64,000 nucleotides of DNA, from assembly GCF_026210795.1 (NCBI RefSeq), contig NC_089458.1:1690001-1754000 (forward strand). Direction: 5' to 3'. Source of the DNA: Rhizophagus irregularis. Taxonomy: Eukaryota > Glomeromycota > Glomeromycetes > Glomerales > Glomeraceae. Made by a program: the position numbers and the translations under genes. Within the stretch, counting starts at the first letter, position 1. Every line of letters begins with the position of its first letter. The notes under the pieces were generated by a model, which was not told the DNA's origin, made no database searches, and was given only the letters and a program-made list of their open reading frames with translations. This document shows positions 58,415 to 64,000 of this stretch, piece by piece.

Positions 58415-59253
58415 GTTTTTGATTATTATTTTTTTTAAAAAAAAAATAAAATTGATTTGCGCAAATTAAAATACAATGTCTTTTGACATTATTTTTAAAA
58501 AATTTATTAAGTGCTAACTAAGCACAATTATTTAAACTATAATTACTCTACTAGTAAAGTACTTTTGTTGTAATGCAATAAAAAAACATATAGAAGAAAA
58601 TGCAGAATTTTGTGTATGCTAATTATTTGACGAAAAAGAAACGATCGGTGGCACCCCGAAATAAAAAACGAGTAAAAACGAAAAATATGGATTATTTTAA
58701 ATGTTCATCTATATAGGGAACAAACAAATGTCGTCAAGATATTTGAAGTCCAATCGTAATCTATATTATAATAGTGTATTCTATATAAAAAGGATTTTTT
58801 TTTTTCGGTTGGTCTTTTTATGAAAGTTCCCGATTTTTTTTTTTAAAAAAAAGAAAAGTATAAATATTAAAAGTTGCAAAAAAATTAAAATAATTCCTAT
58901 CTCATTTGTCAAAAGAGAAATTTCTGTTGACTTCATATTAACCATAATTTACGCTTATAAAGAGATCCGGACCTCCCTTATTATTAATTAAATTGTCTTT
59001 CTATATCATAATTCTTTTAAACATATTTAAAAATTTATATATTATTGATTTTTTTTCTTGAATATTTTTTTTTGTTTTTTTGATATTTTTTCTTAATTTT
59101 TTTTCTATAGATATATATATATATTTTTTTTTTGTGCTGAAAGCCTAAAAAAATAACAGAAATTCATAAATAAAAGAACTAAATATTAATTAATATTAAC
59201 ATATTACACTTACCCTGTCCAGCAAAACTTTCATTCGAATGATAACGTGGTTT
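58415..59253. other. Convergent intergenic region between ALG13 and the C2H2 gene
   Basis: Holds the 3' ends of both genes. Very T-rich on the plus strand toward 59130, with TATATATATA near 59115. No further gene is seen. Confidence 0.5.
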
Positions 59254-62190
59254 TTATGGTAATGCCCATAAATCATTAGGATGGCAACGTTTTACGTGGT
59301 ATATTAGTCCTCCTTTACTACTATATGTCTTTAAACAGCCTCCAAGGTGACATGCCCAAGGCTTTTCACGTGCTCCATTACCACTCTATTAATTTATAAA
59401 AGATTAATCAGAAATAAAAAAAAAATAATTTTTTTTTAAAAAAAAATCGGTTCACAATCCTACCTGCGATGCATGTCCGTGCTCATTATGATATTTTAAT
59501 CCATTGGCATTTTTGTATGCCTTTGGACATCCAGGTATTGCACATTTATAAGGATAGATATCGCCTTCACTTCCATTTTCCACTTCAGATGTCAAGTCAG
59601 TAGGTAAAACATTAACAGAAGATTCAGATATGGGCTCATCAGATGACTAATTATAATTTTAATGGATACAAAGGACACAAAGTAAACTTTTAATAGAAGC
59701 TCATTATTGCATATATATATATATATTTTTTTAATGATTAACTCACCTTAGTTACTCGTCTTTTAGCTGATTTATCGACTGAGGATGTAGAAACTGTTCT
59801 TTTCTTAGAACCTTTGATATCAAGAGCTGGATCAGTATAGACATCTGACATTGCAACTCCTAATCAGACAATAATGTGATGTAAGTAAAAAAAAAAAAAT
59901 TAAATGAAATAGAATATTTTACATGTTTATCACAAATCTAACTTACCAGCTTTTGGTTGAATTGGATGATATTTCGCTGAGAATGCTCCGGAGCTAGTCT
60001 CCCCGGGAGATACATGTCCTACTATCTGATAACCATCTACTGAGTATTGTGTGGTAGTAACAGAGGGCATATACGCACTATAAGCTTGTGCAGTTGGTCG
60101 TGCTGGTGTTAAATTAGATGTAGACGAACGTCTTATATGAGAAACTGGTCTAACATTACTGCCTGAAGATGAAATGTTTCCTTGTCCTAAATTAGACAAA
60201 TTAATAGATCTATATTGTTCAGTCGATTGTGATGAAGTTATAGTAGAAGTTGATGAACGTCTTGGATGAGAAGCAGAATTGCTATCAATATTCGATGCAA
60301 TTGAAGTCTGTAAAAATCCTGGTAAAGATCCATATGAGTGACGATGGTTAGACATTGTTGGGGAAACAGATGTAATCAATTTAGATGTAGGAGAATGAGA
60401 TGCCGCCGATAAATTAATACTAGAAGGACGCCTTTGTTGGGTCGTGACATGAGTATCATTACTTGGTGATGAGATGGGTCTTTGTCTTGAATTATTATTA
60501 TTAACAGAACCATATGAAGTTTTCTGTTGACTAGAATTAGCATCATTGTTTGATGATATTGGTCCTTGTCCAGAATTTGATGTATTAATTGACCCATAAG
60601 ATGTATTTTGAAGAGATAATGTAGAAGTCGAGCGTCTCTGTGAAGTATTATCTTGAATGCTAGTATTAATATTTGGTGAATTAGAAATAGTAGTTCTTTG
60701 ATCATTTGTGACTGGAGAAACGACAACTGAATTATTATCTGAACTAGTAGGAGAAGACACTACAGATTGTAGACAAGCAGATGAATCAACATAATCATTT
60801 GGAGTTTGGGGATACGATGAGAGGGATAATAATGGTGAAAATGGATCTTGATTTAATTGAAGAGCTTTTGAGGGAATGTCAAATAAAGAATTATCGTCAT
60901 CAAGACTTGTTGAGATTGATGATGGGTTTGATGAGAGAGTTTGATCTCCAAATAATGTTGATGAAAAATTAGGATCCCGTAATGGATTCGTAGGATTACT
61001 ATTATAAATTAATTGATATATGTTCATCCAATTGTCACATGCAAATGAATCTTGATTTTGACCATTAATTTGGTCATATCTATCAAATTGTCCGATCCCA
61101 CTTTGATTATATCCATTAAGATGTCCAAGTCCATTATTATTTACGTTACCCTTCTGTTTATTATTTGGATAAGAAATAAGTGAATATAAAGGAGTTGACG
61201 TAGATGTATTAAAATTAATGCTTTTCTGCTCATGTAACAAACTATTTAGAGGCAAAGTTGTCAAGGAAGTTGAAACATTGGGAACAGATATTGGCGACAT
61301 CAAGTCCCATCGATCTATAATATACAAAATTTTACATGTAAATAGGGATGAAATTAATGTAAAACCAGAAAGTTTTTCTGGTCATGAATGCTAAAAAATC
61401 TTGAGTATCATGTGACTTTCACCTTGTGAGTAAACTGAATTATGTTCGAAAGGAATTATGTTATTAGCAATGTCAACGATCAATCCAGGATGAGAGTTAT
61501 CAACATGTTGAAGAAGGTCATGCAAGTTTAGATGATCAGTTCCACAGCAATTATAATCTCGAGGATAGCTTGGTTGTAGATTTCTGGCAACTGAATCAGA
61601 TGTAATTGTAGGAGTATACGTCGAACCTTCATCTGATGAAGCTTGATAGGACTGATCAAAACTAACGTTCATATTATCAGCTGGATTATTAATATAATCC
61701 GAAAGATCACTAAAAACGATAATGATATTAAAAAAAAAAGTCAGTTTAAATATAATAAATTAAATATTAATTAAAATGTCTATAATATATCACAATATAT
61801 AAATAGGTTTATATTCAATAGTTTTTTTAATATTAATGAGGTATAAAGTGAATCACTTTAGAGTTAAGATATAATATAATAAAACCAACCGATGGTGAAA
61901 AAGGATAAGATAACGATCAAAAGTTCAAAACCAATAAAATATTATAAGAATTAAATACTTTGATATCCTTTTTTTTTATTGTATGTGAGCTATGAGAAAA
62001 AATATATATATAAATAAAATAAGATCCGATGGAATACTTACTCTAATGTGTTAGCAGTTGATGTATTATATGAAGAAGAACTACTAGAGCTGCGTCCGTA
62101 ACCAGTCGAACCGGAATTAGGGATTTGGATTGGTGACGATAAGGAAGAAGAGTTAATCAAGTTGGTAGAGCACTCGGTAGCGTGAGGCAT
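59254..62190 (-). CDS. SFP1-like C2H2 zinc-finger transcription factor
   Basis: Six exons: 62190-62042, 61709-61423, 61314-59947, 59859-59747, 59646-59464 and 59385-59254, joining to 743 residues. An atypical N-terminal finger has adjacent cysteines: YNCCGTDHLNLHDLLQH (Cys about 104/105, His about 118/123). A long Ser/Asn/Thr-rich low-complexity middle (about 150-600) follows, then a basic stretch KGSKKRT/KSAKRR, probably nuclear localisation. The C-terminal finger pair is YKCAIPGCPKAYKNANGLKY with its two His, then WACHLGGCLKTYSSKGGLIY with H-x4-H. The YKNxNGLKYHxxHGH phrase is characteristic of the fungal Sfp1 group, which in yeast controls ribosome-biogenesis and growth genes under TOR. 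Function here is by homology only. Ends DLWALP. Confidence 0.87.
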
Positions 62191-63175
62191 ATTGAACGAA
62201 AAGTAAAGAATATATTATCCGATCGATAATACAAAAGATCTAATAAAAAGGTAAAATAGTCCTCCTGACAAGGGATATAATAATTTTGTTTTTTTTTTTA
62301 TTCGACGGTTTTCTAAACTTTAAAAAAGTTTAGAAGTCTCTGCGAAAATAATAGCAGTTTCTGTGTCTTCTAAGAAATTTAGCGACGAAACTTTTATGGA
62401 AAATGAACTGATATCGTACAACGAAGCCCTTTTTATAAATCAACGATGAAGGGCTAATTGATAATTTTGAAATTTTAGAATGAGTAAATCGGTAATGCTA
62501 GTAAGAATAAATGAACGGATTGGATTTGTAAATCAGATGATTTAAGATTTTAAGATCGTGAGAAATTGGTCGTGAAGTTAGCAATTAAAAAAAAAAATGA
62601 ATTTTTTTTGGAGTTTATAACATATATATATGATATATATATATATATATTATTATTTATTTATATATTTATATATATTTATATTTATTATTTATTTATT
62701 TTCTTTTTTTTTTTGTTTTAAAAAAAAAAAACAAATAATTTTTTTTTTTTTAATTAAAAAAAAATACGAACCAAAAATTTTTACGGGTAAGGAAATATAG
62801 ATAATGTCGTAAGGAAAAGGGGAGTAAGGAAAGGTTAAAGATCTAAAATTTATAGCTGATGACAGCAAATATAATAAAATCGTTACGAAGAAAGTCGTTA
62901 AAACTCGTTAATAAGGGAGCAAAGAGAAGATGGTTGATAAATTTCCAAGTGCCATATAAATATATATGATTGAAAAAAAAAAATAAAAATTTTCTGATAT
63001 GAATAAAAAAAGGGAATGGACTGTAATTATACTATTATTAATACAGTAATATATTATAATACTATAATAGAGAAATTGGCTGAAAAGGAGAACGCATAAA
63101 CGTTTTTAAGCAACACAGGCACAGGGCAAAAGAGAAAAAAATTTTGACATTATTGCTTTATTGTATATTTGGCAT

Positions 63176-63215
<40 letters not shown>

Positions 63216-64000
63216 TTTTATATTTTTTTATTTATACTGGTTTATTTCAAATTGAGTTACAATTTACAAAAAAACCAAATAAATGATATGAATTAAAGAA
63301 TAGACTAGCCAAATATTTGATAAAATGCACAATGTAAATTATGACCAAATTTTTCGAATTAACTTCATGAAAATGGCTTATAATATATATATGCAACTAT
63401 TATTTATAATAATAGGCTGGTTTATTTAATAACAAAAAAAAAAAAATTACAGCAACGGTATAAAATATCGGTATGATCCCATAATTAGTATAAATACTAC
63501 GTCATCATAACTATTTGTAACGTGGGCATGAATTAAAATCTAAGAATTTTATACTAAATGATTAAAATGTTTTACAGGATACAACGTGGCATCCCCAGGA
63601 ATTTTAAGGAAAATACAAAAAAAAATGAAATGAAAGTTATTTAATATATATACAGTGTATATATTATTACTAATAATAATAATAATAAACAAATGATTGA
63701 TATAATAATAATAAACATAAATAAATTTGGTAAATAAATAATAAAATTTTTTTTTTCATTTTAACCGTTAATGGTAATAAATTTATTAAATCTCTAGGTT
63801 ATTAAATTTTGACAGTATGATGATATTCCTTTTAATTATATTTCACCTAACAAGTAATCTTGCATTTAATAGATTAAAATATGATAATTAAAAAGACTGA
63901 AAAAATGGCGTAATTTTGATCACGTTTTTTTATAATTATTGGTTGATAATACTGGAACAAAAAGATCAGATAGTATTGTCCTATTTAATGCGAATAAATG
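62191..64000. other. 5' flank of the C2H2 gene and AT-rich DNA with microsatellites
   Basis: The first several hundred bases probably carry the promoter and a long leader. Microsatellites are a TA tract at about 62622-62650 and TAA/ATA repeats at about 63176-63213 and 63666-63690. No coding region or RNA gene is seen up to the window end. Confidence 0.5.
63176..63213. repeat. (TAA)n microsatellite, about 12 units
   Basis: An uninterrupted ATA/TAA trinucleotide run directly readable in the sequence, likely to vary in length between strains. Confidence 0.95.

Overview
This window reads as nuclear DNA of an arbuscular mycorrhizal fungus, most likely Rhizophagus irregularis or a close Glomeraceae relative. 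That is an inference from four things: extreme AT richness, short GT..AG introns, a fused propeller/TRP-like channel gene of a kind expanded in that lineage, and a dense load of Tigger, hAT, Plavaka and LINE relics. No database search was possible. Exon models were built by hand from splice signals and frame continuity; every model closes in frame.

Layout. Positions 1-48,500 are a repeat-rich compartment with one intact host gene. It holds AT-rich DNA, 147-bp palindromic tandem repeats and a degenerate retroelement ORF (6.5-7.8 kb). It also holds a long-TIR MITE (9.3-9.9 kb), a complete but dead Tigger/pogo element (11.6-14.4 kb) and a Plavaka-like transposase relic (14.7-16.2 kb). The host gene is a 1391-residue propeller plus TRP-like channel protein (19.2-23.8 kb, minus, 7 exons). 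Next come a hAT transposase relic (27.8-30.0 kb), a 200-base assembly gap, and another transposase relic carrying two nested MITEs (30.9-32.5 kb). The rest is a stack of nested elements from 33.4 to 47.3 kb around a decayed LINE and two tandem tRNA-derived units of about 1 kb.

Positions 48,500-62,200 change abruptly to compact, intact, intron-rich housekeeping genes: a tetraspanin (+), a purple acid phosphatase (-), a homeobox transcription factor (-), a double-Myb telobox protein (-) sharing a 293-bp divergent promoter with ALG13 (+), and an SFP1-like C2H2 factor (-). The last 1.8 kb is upstream AT-rich DNA with microsatellites.

The intact genes do not form one pathway. ALG13 serves ER N-glycan assembly, the phosphatase is probably secretory or vacuolar, the tetraspanin and channel are membrane proteins, and three genes encode DNA-binding factors. 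The most informative part is the transposon archaeology, where insertion order can be worked out from target-site duplications and lengths.
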